The translations under genes and the position numbers were made by a program. Of a stretch of 64,000 bases of DNA, positions 43,588-51,528 are shown piece by piece. The stretch spans positions 124,001 to 188,000 of the forward strand of contig NZ_JOCX01000013.1 of NCBI RefSeq assembly GCF_000717915.1, read 5' to 3'. The DNA comes from Streptomyces sp. NRRL S-244 (GTDB lineage Bacteria > Actinomycetota > Actinomycetes > Streptomycetales > Streptomycetaceae). The notes beneath the pieces are model-generated. The model was not told where the DNA came from, searched no databases, and was given only the letters and a program-made list of their open reading frames with translations. Positions within the stretch are counted from its first letter, which is position 1, and each line of letters starts with the position of its first letter.

Positions 43588-44913
43588 GTGAGCTCTCCCC
43601 CCACCGCCCCGTACCGTACGTCCGCACCCCGCCGCCGGCCCGCCTGGGCGGGCCGCAACTACACCCTGCTCACGGGCGCCGCGGTCGTGACGAACCTGGG
43701 CAGCCACGGAGCGCTCATCGCCTCGGCCTTCGCCGTCCTGGAGGCGGGCGGCTCCGGCGGCGACGTCGGCCTGGTGGCCGCGGCCCGTACGCTCCCGCTC
43801 GTCCTCTTCCTCCTCATCGGCGGCGCGCTCGCCGACCGGCTGCCCCGCCACCACGTGATGGTGGCGGCCAACGCCCTCAACTGCGTCTCGCAGGCGGCCT
43901 TCGCCGTCCTCGTCCTGACCGGGCACCCCCAGCTGTGGCAGATGATGCTGCTCACCGCACTCTGCGGCACCGGCCAGGCCTTCTTCAACCCGGCCGCCGA
44001 GGGGATGCTGCTCTCCAGCGTCTCCGGCGAGCACGCCAACCGCGCCTTCGCCCTCTTCCGGATGGCGATGAACGGCGCCGGCATCGGCGGGGCCGCCCTC
44101 GGCGGAGCCATGATCGCCGCGATCGGCCCCGGCTGGGTGCTGGCCGTGGACGCCGCCGCCTTCGCGGTCGCCGGAGCCCTGCGTGCCTTCCTCGACGTCA
44201 GCCATGTCGCCGACCGGGCTCCCGGCGGCGGGATGCTGGCGGACCTGCGGGAGGGCTGGGTGGAGTTCCGGACCCGTCCCTGGCTGTGGAGCATCGTGCT
44301 CCAGTTCTCCGTGGTCGTCGCCGTCGTCGGCGCCGCGGAGGCGGTGTACGGGCCTCTGGTCGCCCGGGAGCAACTGGGCGGGCCGGCCCCATGGGGCCTG
44401 GCCCTGGGCTGCTTCGGCATCGGCACCATTGCCGGGGCCGTCCTGATGATGGTGTGGAAACCGCGCCGGCTGCTGCTGGTCGGCACCCTGTGCGTGTTCC
44501 CGCTGGCGCTGCCCTCGGCGGGCCTGGCGGTGCCGCTGCCGGTCTGGGGCCTGTGCACGGTGATGTTCGTCAGCGGGACCGCCATCGAGGTGTTCGGCGT
44601 GAACTGGATGACGACCATGCACCAGGAGATCCCGGAGGAGAAGTTCTCCCGCGTCTCCGCCTACGACTGGTTCGGCTCGGTGTCGATGCTCCCGCTGGCG
44701 ACCGCCGTGGCCGGCCCGGTCGAGTCGGCCTTCGGCCGCACCTCCGCCCTGTGGGGCTGCGCCGCGCTGGTCGTGCTGGGCACCGCCGCGGTCCTCTTCG
44801 TCCCGGACGTACGCCGCATGACCCGCAAGCCCGCTCCCCCGAAGGCCGCCTCGATCCCGGCCGCCACCGCTCCCGACCCGGTGGGCGCGCCCACCGGCGT
44901 CACCCCAGGCTGA
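43588..44913 (+). CDS. MFS transporter
   Basis: A 441-residue major-facilitator efflux-type protein with 12 hydrophobic helices. The A motif is GGALADRLPRHHVM between helices 2 and 3. It resembles enterobactin or drug exporters (DHA3-like) in length and N-terminus. The substrate is unknown. The start is GTG 43588 (MSSPPTAPYRTS). It overlaps the convergent spermidine-synthase-like gene by 14 bases. Confidence 0.9.
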   Translation: MSSPPTAPYRTSAPRRRPAWAGRNYTLLTGAAVVTNLGSHGALIASAFAVLEAGGSGGDVGLVAAARTLPLVLFLLIGGALADRLPRHHVMVAANALNCVSQAAFAVLVLTGHPQLWQMMLLTALCGTGQAFFNPAAEGMLLSSVSGEHANRAFALFRMAMNGAGIGGAALGGAMIAAIGPGWVLAVDAAAFAVAGALRAFLDVSHVADRAPGGGMLADLREGWVEFRTRPWLWSIVLQFSVVVAVVGAAEAVYGPLVAREQLGGPAPWGLALGCFGIGTIAGAVLMMVWKPRRLLLVGTLCVFPLALPSAGLAVPLPVWGLCTVMFVSGTAIEVFGVNWMTTMHQEIPEEKFSRVSAYDWFGSVSMLPLATAVAGPVESAFGRTSALWGCAALVVLGTAAVLFVPDVRRMTRKPAPPKAASIPAATAPDPVGAPTGVTPG

Positions 44914-45748
44914 ACGCGCCCTCCGGCGGCTCCGGCGAGGCGACCGCGTCCACGTCCGACACCGGCACGGCCCCCTTCATGAACCGGGCCAGGGCGGCCC
45001 CCTCCTCGACCCGCGCCGCGAACGCGTCCGCCGCGCACCGCCGGGACAGCGCGGCCACCGGCAGCTCCGCGTCCGAGGCGAGGAGTACGGCGTTCCCGAA
45101 CCGCCGCCCGCGCAGCACCCCCGGCTCCGCGACGAGCGCGAGCTCCGCGAACACCGCGCCGAAATTGGCGAGCTGGGCCCGCAGGAACTCGAACGGCGCC
45201 CCGTCGGCCAGGTTCGCCGCGTACACCCCGCCCGGCCGCAGCACCCGCGCCGCCTCCCTCGCGTACTCCACGGAGGTCAGCTGCGCCGGTACGCGCGAGC
45301 CGCCGAACACATCGGCGACGAGTACGTCCGCACTGTCCGCGGGCGCGCCCTCCAGCCAGGCCCGCGCATCGGCGGCGTGCACCGTGACACCCGACCCGGC
45401 CGGCAGCGGCAGGTGCTCGGCGACCAGCTCCACCAGTGCGGCGTCGAACTCCACGACCTCCTGCCGGGAGCCCGGCCGGGTCGCCGCCGCGTAGCGGGGC
45501 AGCGTCAGCGCGCCGCCGCCGAGGTGCAGCAGGTCCAGCGCGGCCCCGGGCTCCGCGACGCAGTCCAGGACGTGCGCGAGCCGCCGTACGTACTCGAACT
45601 CCAGGTGCCCGGGATCGTCGAGGTCCACGTACGACTGCGGCGCGCCGTCGACGGTCAGCAGCCAGGCCCGCTCCCGGTCCACGTCCGGCATCAGTTTGGC
45701 GGTGCCCTGGCCCACGTCCCGGATGACCGGGATCTGTTCGTCGCTCAC
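44900..45748 (-). CDS. Spermidine-synthase-like methyltransferase-fold protein
   Basis: A 282-residue protein with the polyamine-synthase fold: LLHLGGGALTLPRY, VVEFDAALVELV, VHAADARAWL and VLVADVFGG. The catalytic aspartate region of true spermidine synthases (DSSDP) reads DVFGG here, so aminopropyl transfer is doubtful. Many actinobacteria have such stand-alone homologues. The GTG at 45748 is the start. It follows the patatin gene on the same strand. Confidence 0.85.
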   Translation of the reverse strand: MSDEQIPVIRDVGQGTAKLMPDVDRERAWLLTVDGAPQSYVDLDDPGHLEFEYVRRLAHVLDCVAEPGAALDLLHLGGGALTLPRYAAATRPGSRQEVVEFDAALVELVAEHLPLPAGSGVTVHAADARAWLEGAPADSADVLVADVFGGSRVPAQLTSVEYAREAARVLRPGGVYAANLADGAPFEFLRAQLANFGAVFAELALVAEPGVLRGRRFGNAVLLASDAELPVAALSRRCAADAFAARVEEGAALARFMKGAVPVSDVDAVASPEPPEGAFSLG

Positions 45749-45781
45749 CGCACCATTGTCCGGCAGTCGGCAGTCGGCGGG

Positions 45782-46615
45782 TCAGCCCGCCCAGACGGCG
45801 GCCGACTCGGCGGCGTGCTCCGCGGCCTGGGCGAGCCCGGCCCGCGCCGCCGGGTCCCGCCGCGCCGGATCCAGGACGTTGCGCCCGAAGGCCTTGCGGG
45901 CCTGCGCGGACGGGGTGATCAGCAGCACCCTCGCCCCCGCCTCGCGCAGCCGCGCCGCCTGGGCCGCCGGCGAGGGGACCAGCCGGGATCCGAGCGCCAT
46001 CGGTGCGATGATCACCACCCGCGCGCAGCCGGAGGCCAGGTCGGCGTTGGTCGCCGACCGGATCCCGCCGTCGATGAACCGGCGCCCGCCGACCGTGGCC
46101 GGCGGCCACACCCCGGGTACCGCGCAGCTCGCCGAGACCGCCTCGACCAGCCCGGCCCCGCTCTCTCGGTCGAAGGCGGCGAGCGCGTCGACGGCGGTGA
46201 CGACGAGCCTGCGCTCGGGCCACGCGTGCGAGACGAGCCGGGCCGCCAGGATCTTGCGCCGCTCCGCCTCCTCGACGGTGTCGGCGGCGAGCGCGAGGGT
46301 GCCGACCCGCCTGCGGTAGCCCTCCGGATCCCGTGAGCGCACCATCGCGACGGCGTACCGGGCGATGAGCCCCGTACCGAGCCGGGCGACGGCCTCGCCG
46401 GCGGGGTCGCCGAGCTGGCGCTCGTACAGCTCCTGCGGGGTGAGCAGCCCGGAGGTGAGCTGGGCGCCCACCACCGAGCCGGCCGAGGTGCCGACGACGA
46501 GGTCGGCGGCGGTCAGGTCCACGCCCGCCCGGGCGAGCCCGTACAGGATCCCCGCCTCCCAGCCCACGCCGGTGAGTCCTCCACCGCCCAGCACCAGTGC
46601 CGTATCGCCGCTCAT
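45782..46615 (-). CDS. Patatin-like phospholipase
   Basis: A 277-residue patatin domain. The oxyanion loop is LGGGGLTGVGWE, the nucleophile GTSAGSVVG (Ser about 45) and the dyad aspartate FIDGGIRS. It probably hydrolyses lipid acyl esters in the cytoplasm. The ATG at 46615 follows GGAGAGGGG. It lies 106 bases downstream of tuf3 and 33 bases upstream of the spermidine-synthase-like gene. Confidence 0.9.
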   Translation of the reverse strand: MSGDTALVLGGGGLTGVGWEAGILYGLARAGVDLTAADLVVGTSAGSVVGAQLTSGLLTPQELYERQLGDPAGEAVARLGTGLIARYAVAMVRSRDPEGYRRRVGTLALAADTVEEAERRKILAARLVSHAWPERRLVVTAVDALAAFDRESGAGLVEAVSASCAVPGVWPPATVGGRRFIDGGIRSATNADLASGCARVVIIAPMALGSRLVPSPAAQAARLREAGARVLLITPSAQARKAFGRNVLDPARRDPAARAGLAQAAEHAAESAAVWAG

Positions 46616-46721
46616 CCCGGCCCGCCCCTCTCCGTACACCTGTGGTGACGGCAGTCTGGCGCAGCCGGACCGCCGCCACCAGGGCGGGGTCCGGCACCAC
46701 ATCGGCGCCGCGGGCGGTGCC

Positions 46722-47903
46722 TCAGTCGAGCACGGCCGTGACCGTCCCCGCGCCGACGGTCCGCCCGCCCTCGCGGATCGCGAAGCCGAGCCCCGACTCC
46801 AGCGGTACGTCCCGCCCGAGCTCGACGGTCATCGCGACCGTCTCCCCCGGCCGGGCCACCCCGGCCGTCCCCAGGTCCACGTCCCCCACCACGTCCGCGG
46901 TGCGGATGTAGAACTGCGGCCGGTACCCGGACGCCAGCGGGGTGCTCCGCCCGCCCTCCCGCGCGGAGAGCACGTACACCTGCGCGGTGAAGCGGCGCCT
47001 CGGTACGACGCTCCCGGGTGCGGCGACCACCTGCCCGCGGCGGACGCCGTCCCGCGGCACCCCGCGCAGCAGCAGCGCGACGTTGTCCCCGGCCTCGGCG
47101 GACTCCATCGGCTTCCCGAAGGTCTCCAGACCCGTGACCACGGTCTCCACGGCCTCGCCGTCGCCGCCGAGGATGCTCACGCGGTCGCCCGTGCGGACGC
47201 TGCCGCGCTCGACGGCACCGGTCACGACCGTCCCGCGCCCGGTGATGGTCAGCACGTTCTCCACCGGCAGCAGGAAGGGCGCGTCCGTGTACCGCACCGG
47301 CATCGGCACGTACGTGTCCACGGCGTCGAGCAGTGCCTCGATCGCCCCGGTCCAGCGGGGGTCGCCCTCCAGCGCGCCGAGTCCGGAGACCCGTACGACC
47401 GGAGCGCTGTCCCCGCCGTAGCCGTTGGCGGTGAGCAGCTCGCGGACCTCGAGCTCGACCAGGTCGGTGAGCTCGGGGTCCCCGGCGTCGGCCTTGTTGA
47501 GCGCGACGACGATGTGGTCGACGCCGACTTGCCGGGCGAGGAGCACGTGCTCGGCGGTTTGCGGCATGACCCCGTCGAGCGCGGAGACGACGAGGATCGC
47601 GCCGTCGAGCTGGGCGGCGCCGGTGACCATGTTCTTGACGTAGTCGGCGTGCCCGGGCATGTCGACGTGGGCGTAGTGCCGGGTGTCGGTCTCGTACTCA
47701 ACGTGCGTGAGGTTGATGGTGATGCCGCGCCGGGCCTCCTCGGGGGCCCGGTCGATGCGGTCGAACGGCACGAAGGAGGCGCCGCCGCGCTCGGCGAGGA
47801 CCTTGGTGATGGCGGCGGTGAGGGTGGTCTTGCCGTGGTCGACGTGACCCATGGTGCCGATGTTCAGGTGCGGCTTGGTGCGCACGAAGGCCGTCTTGGC
47901 CAT
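46722..47903 (-). CDS. tuf3: Elongation factor Tu, divergent second copy (tuf3 type)
   Basis: GTPase that delivers aminoacyl-tRNA to the ribosome; this is a divergent extra EF-Tu of 393 residues. G1 is GHVDHGKT (19-26), switch I RGITIN, G3 reads DMPGH (81-85) instead of the near-universal DCPGH, and G4 is NKAD (136-139). Domains II and III are complete ([15 protein letters not shown] at the end). No str-operon genes flank it, as in tuf3 of S. ramocissimus and S. coelicolor, which is induced in starvation and kirromycin-resistant (family knowledge). The ATG at 47903 has GGGAAG upstream. Confidence 0.93.
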   Translation of the reverse strand: MAKTAFVRTKPHLNIGTMGHVDHGKTTLTAAITKVLAERGGASFVPFDRIDRAPEEARRGITINLTHVEYETDTRHYAHVDMPGHADYVKNMVTGAAQLDGAILVVSALDGVMPQTAEHVLLARQVGVDHIVVALNKADAGDPELTDLVELEVRELLTANGYGGDSAPVVRVSGLGALEGDPRWTGAIEALLDAVDTYVPMPVRYTDAPFLLPVENVLTITGRGTVVTGAVERGSVRTGDRVSILGGDGEAVETVVTGLETFGKPMESAEAGDNVALLLRGVPRDGVRRGQVVAAPGSVVPRRRFTAQVYVLSAREGGRSTPLASGYRPQFYIRTADVVGDVDLGTAGVARPGETVAMTVELGRDVPLESGLGFAIREGGRTVGAGTVTAVLD

Positions 47904-47937
47904 GATGTCTTCCCGAGTGCTTCCGAAGCTGGATACG

Positions 47938-47976
47938 GGACCCCTGGAGCGAACCGACCCTCCCCCTGTGGGGTCC
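47938..47976 (-). promoter_or_regulatory. Competing hairpins in the tuf3 leader
   Basis: In the mRNA sense, GGACCCC (47976-47970) can pair with GGGGTCC (47944-47938, 7 base pairs) or with GGGTC (47960-47956, 5 base pairs). The two foldings exclude each other and lie 35 to 73 bases upstream of the tuf3 start. This is the geometry of an attenuator or translational switch; no U tract is present. Confidence 0.35.
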
Positions 47977-47996
47977 GCCGGACGGTCCGGGAAGGG

Positions 47997-48152
47997 TCAG
48001 CTTCGTGCGCCGTCGAATGCGGCGAAGGCAGTTGCCTCAGAGGTTTCGAACGCCTCGGAGAGGAAGGCCTCGAAGAGGAAGAAGAGGAAAGCGGCAGCCT
48101 TCGGCGCGTCCGCGACTGCGGACGGCGCTGCGGGGAAGGCGTACCGGGACAT
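47997..48152 (-). CDS. Possible Phe-rich leader ORF upstream of tuf3
   Basis: A 51-codon frame from ATG 48152 to TGA 47997, 93 bases upstream of tuf3. The product has eight Phe in residues 22-46 (AAFLFFLFEAFLSEAF) and is otherwise Ala/Glu-rich. GC3 is high, but the opposite strand, which shares the wobble position, is equally open and encodes a Lys/Arg-rich sequence, so codon bias does not decide. The RBS is weak (AGGA at 10 bases). It may be a leader peptide or chance in purine-biased DNA. Confidence 0.3.
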   Translation of the reverse strand: MSRYAFPAAPSAVADAPKAAAFLFFLFEAFLSEAFETSEATAFAAFDGARS

Positions 48153-48204
48153 GCCCCAGATCCTGCCCGACCGTCCCCGCCGCGTCGAATGATTTACCGC
48201 GCGC

Positions 48205-48921
48205 TCAGAGGTTCTTGAGGGCTTCGCGGACGGACAGGGGTGACAGGGCGTCCCGTTCCGCCCCGACGAAGGCGCGGACCGCCTCCGGGTCCGTCTTCGC
48301 GTACTCGCGCAGCGCCCAGCCGATGGCCTTGCGGATGAAGAAGTCCGGGTGGCCGCTCTGGCGGCGGCAGTACGCGAAGAGGCGTCCGGCGTCCGTCGCC
48401 GACTTGTAGCGCAGCTGGTGGAGGAGGGCGGTGCGGGCGAGCCAGAGGTCCTCGTCCCCGATCCACTCGTCCATCACGGCCGTGAGCTCCGGGTCGGCGG
48501 CCACGAGCGGGCCGGCCGCGTGCGCCGCGAGGAGGTCGACGGTGTCCCACCACGGGACGGTGACGACCAGCCGGCGCACCACCGGCAGGAAGCCGGAGGA
48601 GCAGACCCGGACGTGGCGGCGCAGGTAGTCCACCGCGAAGTAGTGGTACTCGCGCTCCGGGAGCTCCCAGCACCGCAGCACGAGCGCCGTGACGTCCGCC
48701 TCCGCCGGCTCGGCGCTCTGCCGGGTCACGGCTTTCGACAGTTCGCGCCGCAGCGGGGTGCGGATGCCGAGGAAGGGTGCGACGTCCTTCATGTACGCGG
48801 CCATGGACCGGGCCCGCTCGGGGTCGGCGGCCGCTCCGTACGCCGTCGTGAGGCGGTCCACGAGGGTGTCCGCGAGGGCGCTGCGCGGGACCTTCGGGGG
48901 TCGCTGGTCGTTCGGCCGCAT
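48205..48921 (-). CDS. DNA alkylation repair protein (AlkD-like)
   Basis: A 238-residue all-helical HEAT-repeat protein of the AlkD family. The DNA-contact motif VPWWDTVDLLAAH (conserved Trp and Asp) and the final FIRKAIGWALREYAKTDP are typical. AlkD excises bulky N3/N7-alkylated purines without base flipping; which lesion this homologue handles is unknown. The ATG at 48921 opens MRPNDQRPP. It lies upstream of tuf3 on the same strand, 49 bases from the divergent TVP38 gene. Confidence 0.88.
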   Translation of the reverse strand: MRPNDQRPPKVPRSALADTLVDRLTTAYGAAADPERARSMAAYMKDVAPFLGIRTPLRRELSKAVTRQSAEPAEADVTALVLRCWELPEREYHYFAVDYLRRHVRVCSSGFLPVVRRLVVTVPWWDTVDLLAAHAAGPLVAADPELTAVMDEWIGDEDLWLARTALLHQLRYKSATDAGRLFAYCRRQSGHPDFFIRKAIGWALREYAKTDPEAVRAFVGAERDALSPLSVREALKNL

Positions 48922-48970
48922 GAGGCCCAGATTACGGCGCGACGCCGCATTCGTCGGTTAGTCTCCCCGG

Positions 48971-49696
48971 ATGTCCCTCCTCCTCGCGCCGTGGACCCGG
49001 CTGGCGCTGCTCGTCGTGCTGCTGGCGGCGGCCGGCGTGTGCGTCGTGCTGTACGAGCCCCAGCGCATCCTGTCGGAGGGCCTGCCCCCGGGGCTCCCGG
49101 TCGGCGCGGCGGTCCTGCTGTTCGCGGCCGCGTACGGAGTGGGCACGGCGGCCCTGGTGCCGCGCCCGCTGCTCAACCTCGCGGCCGGAGCCGTCTTCGG
49201 GATCCCCTTCGGCCTGGCCTCGGCGGTCGGCGGATCGGTCATCGGCGCCGGGATCTCCTTCGGGCTGGGCCGGGCGATGGGCCGGGACGCCGTACGGCCG
49301 CTGCTGCGCGGCCGCTGGCTCCAGGCGGCCGACGACCAGCTGGCCCGGCACGGCTTCCGCTCGATGCTGGCGGTCCGGATCTTCCCGGGCCTGCCCTTCG
49401 CGGTCGCCAACTACTGCGCGGCGGTGTCCCGTTGCGGCTGGCTGCCCTTCCTCCTCGCGACGGCGATCGGAGTCGTCCCGAACACCGCCGCGTACGTGGT
49501 CGCGGGCGCGAGCGCCTCCTCCCCGGACTCCCCGGCCTTCCTCGCCTCCTTCGGCTTCATCACCGTCTCCGTGGTGGCGGCCGGGGTCGTCGGATGGCGC
49601 AAGAGGCACCGGCTGGCGCCCGTACCGGCGTGCGAAACGCACGATCCGGTGCCCGTGTACCCCCCTGTGGTCAGCGCCGCTCCCCACGGGCCCTAG
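48971..49696 (+). CDS. TVP38/TMEM64-family membrane protein
   Basis: A 241-residue VTT-domain membrane protein, distantly related to DedA. The core shows GSVIGAGISFGLGRAMGRD and RIFPGLPFAVANYCAAVSR. There are about five hydrophobic segments and a soluble C-terminal tail. It ends 48 bases before uppP on the same strand. Since DedA-type proteins can flip undecaprenyl phosphate, a shared role in lipid-carrier recycling is possible (inference). No clear RBS precedes the ATG at 48971. Confidence 0.88.
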   Translation: MSLLLAPWTRLALLVVLLAAAGVCVVLYEPQRILSEGLPPGLPVGAAVLLFAAAYGVGTAALVPRPLLNLAAGAVFGIPFGLASAVGGSVIGAGISFGLGRAMGRDAVRPLLRGRWLQAADDQLARHGFRSMLAVRIFPGLPFAVANYCAAVSRCGWLPFLLATAIGVVPNTAAYVVAGASASSPDSPAFLASFGFITVSVVAAGVVGWRKRHRLAPVPACETHDPVPVYPPVVSAAPHGP

Positions 49697-49744
49697 CATC
49701 GGACCCGAACTGTCCGACGATCACAAGGACGAGCACACCCCGAC

Positions 49745-50623
49745 ATGAGCTGGTTCGAATCCCTAATCCTCGGTCTCGTCCAGGGGCTTACGGAGTTCCT
49801 CCCGATCTCCTCCAGCGCCCATCTCCGGCTGACCGCGGCATTCGCCGGCTGGCAGGACCCGGGCGCGGCCTTCACCGCGATCACGCAGATCGGCACCGAG
49901 GCTGCCGTGCTGATCTACTTCCGCAAGGACATCGCGCGGATCATCTCCACCTGGTTCCGCTCGCTGTTCAACGCGTCGCTGCGCTCCGAGCAGGACGCCA
50001 AGATGGGCTGGCTGGTGATCGTCGGATCGATCCCGATCGGTGTCCTCGGCGTCGCGTTCAAGGACCAGATCACGGGCCCGGCCCGTGATCTGCGGCTGAC
50101 CGCCACCACCCTGATCGTGATGGGCGTCGTACTCGGCATCGCGGACCGGCTGGCCGCCCGCGACGAGGAGGGGGGCCGGCACCGCGCCATCCGCGAGCGC
50201 AAGACGCTCAAGGAACTGGGCGTCAAGGACGGCCTGATCTTCGGTCTCTGCCAGGCGATGGCCCTGATCCCGGGCGTCTCCCGCTCCGGTGCGACGATCT
50301 CCGGCGGTCTGCTGCTGGGCTTCACGCGTGAGGCGGCCGCCCGCTACTCGTTCCTGCTCGCCATTCCGGCCGTACTGGCCTCGGGTGCGTTCGAGATCAA
50401 GGACGTGGTCGAGAGCCCGGGTCACATCACCTGGGGGCCGACGATCTTCGCGACGGTCATCGCGTTCTTCGTGGGCTACGTCGTCATCGCGTGGTTCATG
50501 AAGTTCATCTCCAGCAAGAGCTTCATGCCCTTCGTGATCTACCGGATCGCCCTGGGCGTCGCGCTGTTCGTACTGATCGGCATGGGCGTGCTCAGCCCGT
50601 TCGCCGCCGAGTCGGCCGGCTGA
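49745..50623 (+). CDS. uppP: Undecaprenyl-diphosphatase UppP (BacA)
   Basis: Dephosphorylates undecaprenyl pyrophosphate so that the lipid carrier can be reused for cell-wall synthesis; confers bacitracin tolerance. It is 292 residues with eight or so membrane helices. The two catalytic motifs are LGLVQGLTEFLPISSSAH (9-26) and PGVSRSGATI (about 178). It follows the TVP38-family gene and is ended by a hairpin. The RBS is weak (AAGGA at 16 bases). Confidence 0.96.
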   Translation: MSWFESLILGLVQGLTEFLPISSSAHLRLTAAFAGWQDPGAAFTAITQIGTEAAVLIYFRKDIARIISTWFRSLFNASLRSEQDAKMGWLVIVGSIPIGVLGVAFKDQITGPARDLRLTATTLIVMGVVLGIADRLAARDEEGGRHRAIRERKTLKELGVKDGLIFGLCQAMALIPGVSRSGATISGGLLLGFTREAAARYSFLLAIPAVLASGAFEIKDVVESPGHITWGPTIFATVIAFFVGYVVIAWFMKFISSKSFMPFVIYRIALGVALFVLIGMGVLSPFAAESAG

Positions 50624-50653
50624 CACCGCCGCCGCTCACCGCTTCGCGTGAAC

Positions 50654-50689
50654 CGGAGGCCGTTCGGGAACGTTCCCGGGCGGCCTCCG
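50654..50689 (+). terminator. Two-part hairpin terminator after uppP
   Basis: The outer stem of 9 base pairs (50654-50662 with 50681-50689) encloses the self-complementary CGGGAACGTTCCCG (50665-50678), separated by small TT/GG internal loops. It lies 31 bases after the uppP stop. Confidence 0.65.
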
Positions 50690-50747
50690 CGTCGTTGTGC
50701 CTGAAGAGACCTGAACAGACCGGAAGGCAAACAGCAGGGGGTGTCCC

Positions 50748-50924
50748 GTGGGTCGAGTGGTGCTGGAGCGGTTTCCGGCCGGAAGTCCGAGGGGAAGCTG
50801 GCCCGCCGAGGAGTACGCGGCGGAGCGGATGCGCGAGGGCGTGCCCGCCGAGGTGGTGATGGACCTGGCCACCGACGCGTTCCTCGTCGTGGTCCGGCAG
50901 CGGGAGGCGCATTCCGGTCACTGA
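50748..50924 (+). CDS. Small hypothetical protein, 58 residues
   Basis: GTG 50748 opens a 58-codon frame reading MGRVVLERFPAGSPRGSW and later EEYAAERMREGVPAEVVMD, ending VVRQREAHSGH. Third codon positions are strongly G/C, second positions are mixed, and a purine-rich AGGGGG lies 7 bases upstream, so it looks real. I recognise it only as a type of conserved streptomycete hypothetical. It sits between the uppP terminator and the SnoaL-like gene. Confidence 0.6.
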   Translation: MGRVVLERFPAGSPRGSWPAEEYAAERMREGVPAEVVMDLATDAFLVVVRQREAHSGH

Positions 50925-50993
50925 TCCACCGCGCGCCGGTCCGGACCGCGCACGCCCCTTGGCGTCGCCGCCCCGCGCCCCCACACTGACCCG

Positions 50994-51464
50994 ATGACGC
51001 AGCGTGTGGACCTCGCCACGGTCATGGACCGGATGGCGATCGACGAGGTGGTCACGGGGTACGCGGTGGCCGTGGACGACGGCGACTGGGCGGCGTACCG
51101 CGCGCTGTTCACCCCCGCCGGGCGGGCCGACTACGGCTCGGCGGGCGGTATCGAGGGCCCGGCCGCCGAAGTCGCGGACTGGCTCGCGGAGACGATGAAG
51201 CTCTTCCCGGTGCGCCAGCACCTCATCGTCAACCGGCTGATCCGGCTGGAGGACCGGGGCGGCTGGCCAGGCGACCGGGCCGAGGTACGGGCGGACTTCC
51301 TCAATCCGATGCGGCTCGCCGGGCCGGAGTTCGACGGTTCGGTGACCGCGCCGAACTTCGTGGCCGCCGGGCGCTACACCTTCGCCCTCGCCCGCACGTC
51401 CGACGGCGGCTGGCTGCTCACCCGCGTCACCGTCCACGAAAAATGGCGGCACATGACCGCGTAG
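50994..51464 (+). CDS. SnoaL-like / NTF2-fold protein
   Basis: A 156-residue cone-shaped NTF2-like fold protein: MAIDEVVTGYAVAVDDGDWAAYRALF at the start, then a DYGSAGGIEG segment and the strand VRADFLNP. Members include dehydratases, isomerases and ring-hydroxylating dioxygenase beta-like proteins; the reaction is unknown. The ATG at 50994 lacks a clear RBS. Confidence 0.85.
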   Translation: MTQRVDLATVMDRMAIDEVVTGYAVAVDDGDWAAYRALFTPAGRADYGSAGGIEGPAAEVADWLAETMKLFPVRQHLIVNRLIRLEDRGGWPGDRAEVRADFLNPMRLAGPEFDGSVTAPNFVAAGRYTFALARTSDGGWLLTRVTVHEKWRHMTA

Positions 51465-51528
51465 CCGTTGACCCTGCTCGGGCGGCCGTCCGGACGGCCC
51501 TGTTCCACACTGGAAGCGGAGGCACGCC

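Noticed and set aside
44900-45748. Annotation as spermidine synthase (speE)
   Set aside because: The active-site aspartate region reads DVFGG, and no other polyamine genes are nearby; only the fold is supported.
46722-47903. EF-Tu gene as resistance marker of an EF-Tu-targeting antibiotic cluster
   Set aside because: No polyketide, peptide synthetase or thiopeptide genes lie in the window. A Cys-rich thiopeptide core is absent from the small upstream ORF.
47851-48192. Plus-strand ORF rich in Lys/Arg (KRKKRK) opposite the tuf3 leader
   Set aside because: It starts inside tuf3 on the other strand, has no RBS, and its bias follows from sharing the wobble position with the minus frame. It cannot be fully excluded, which also weakens the leader-ORF call.
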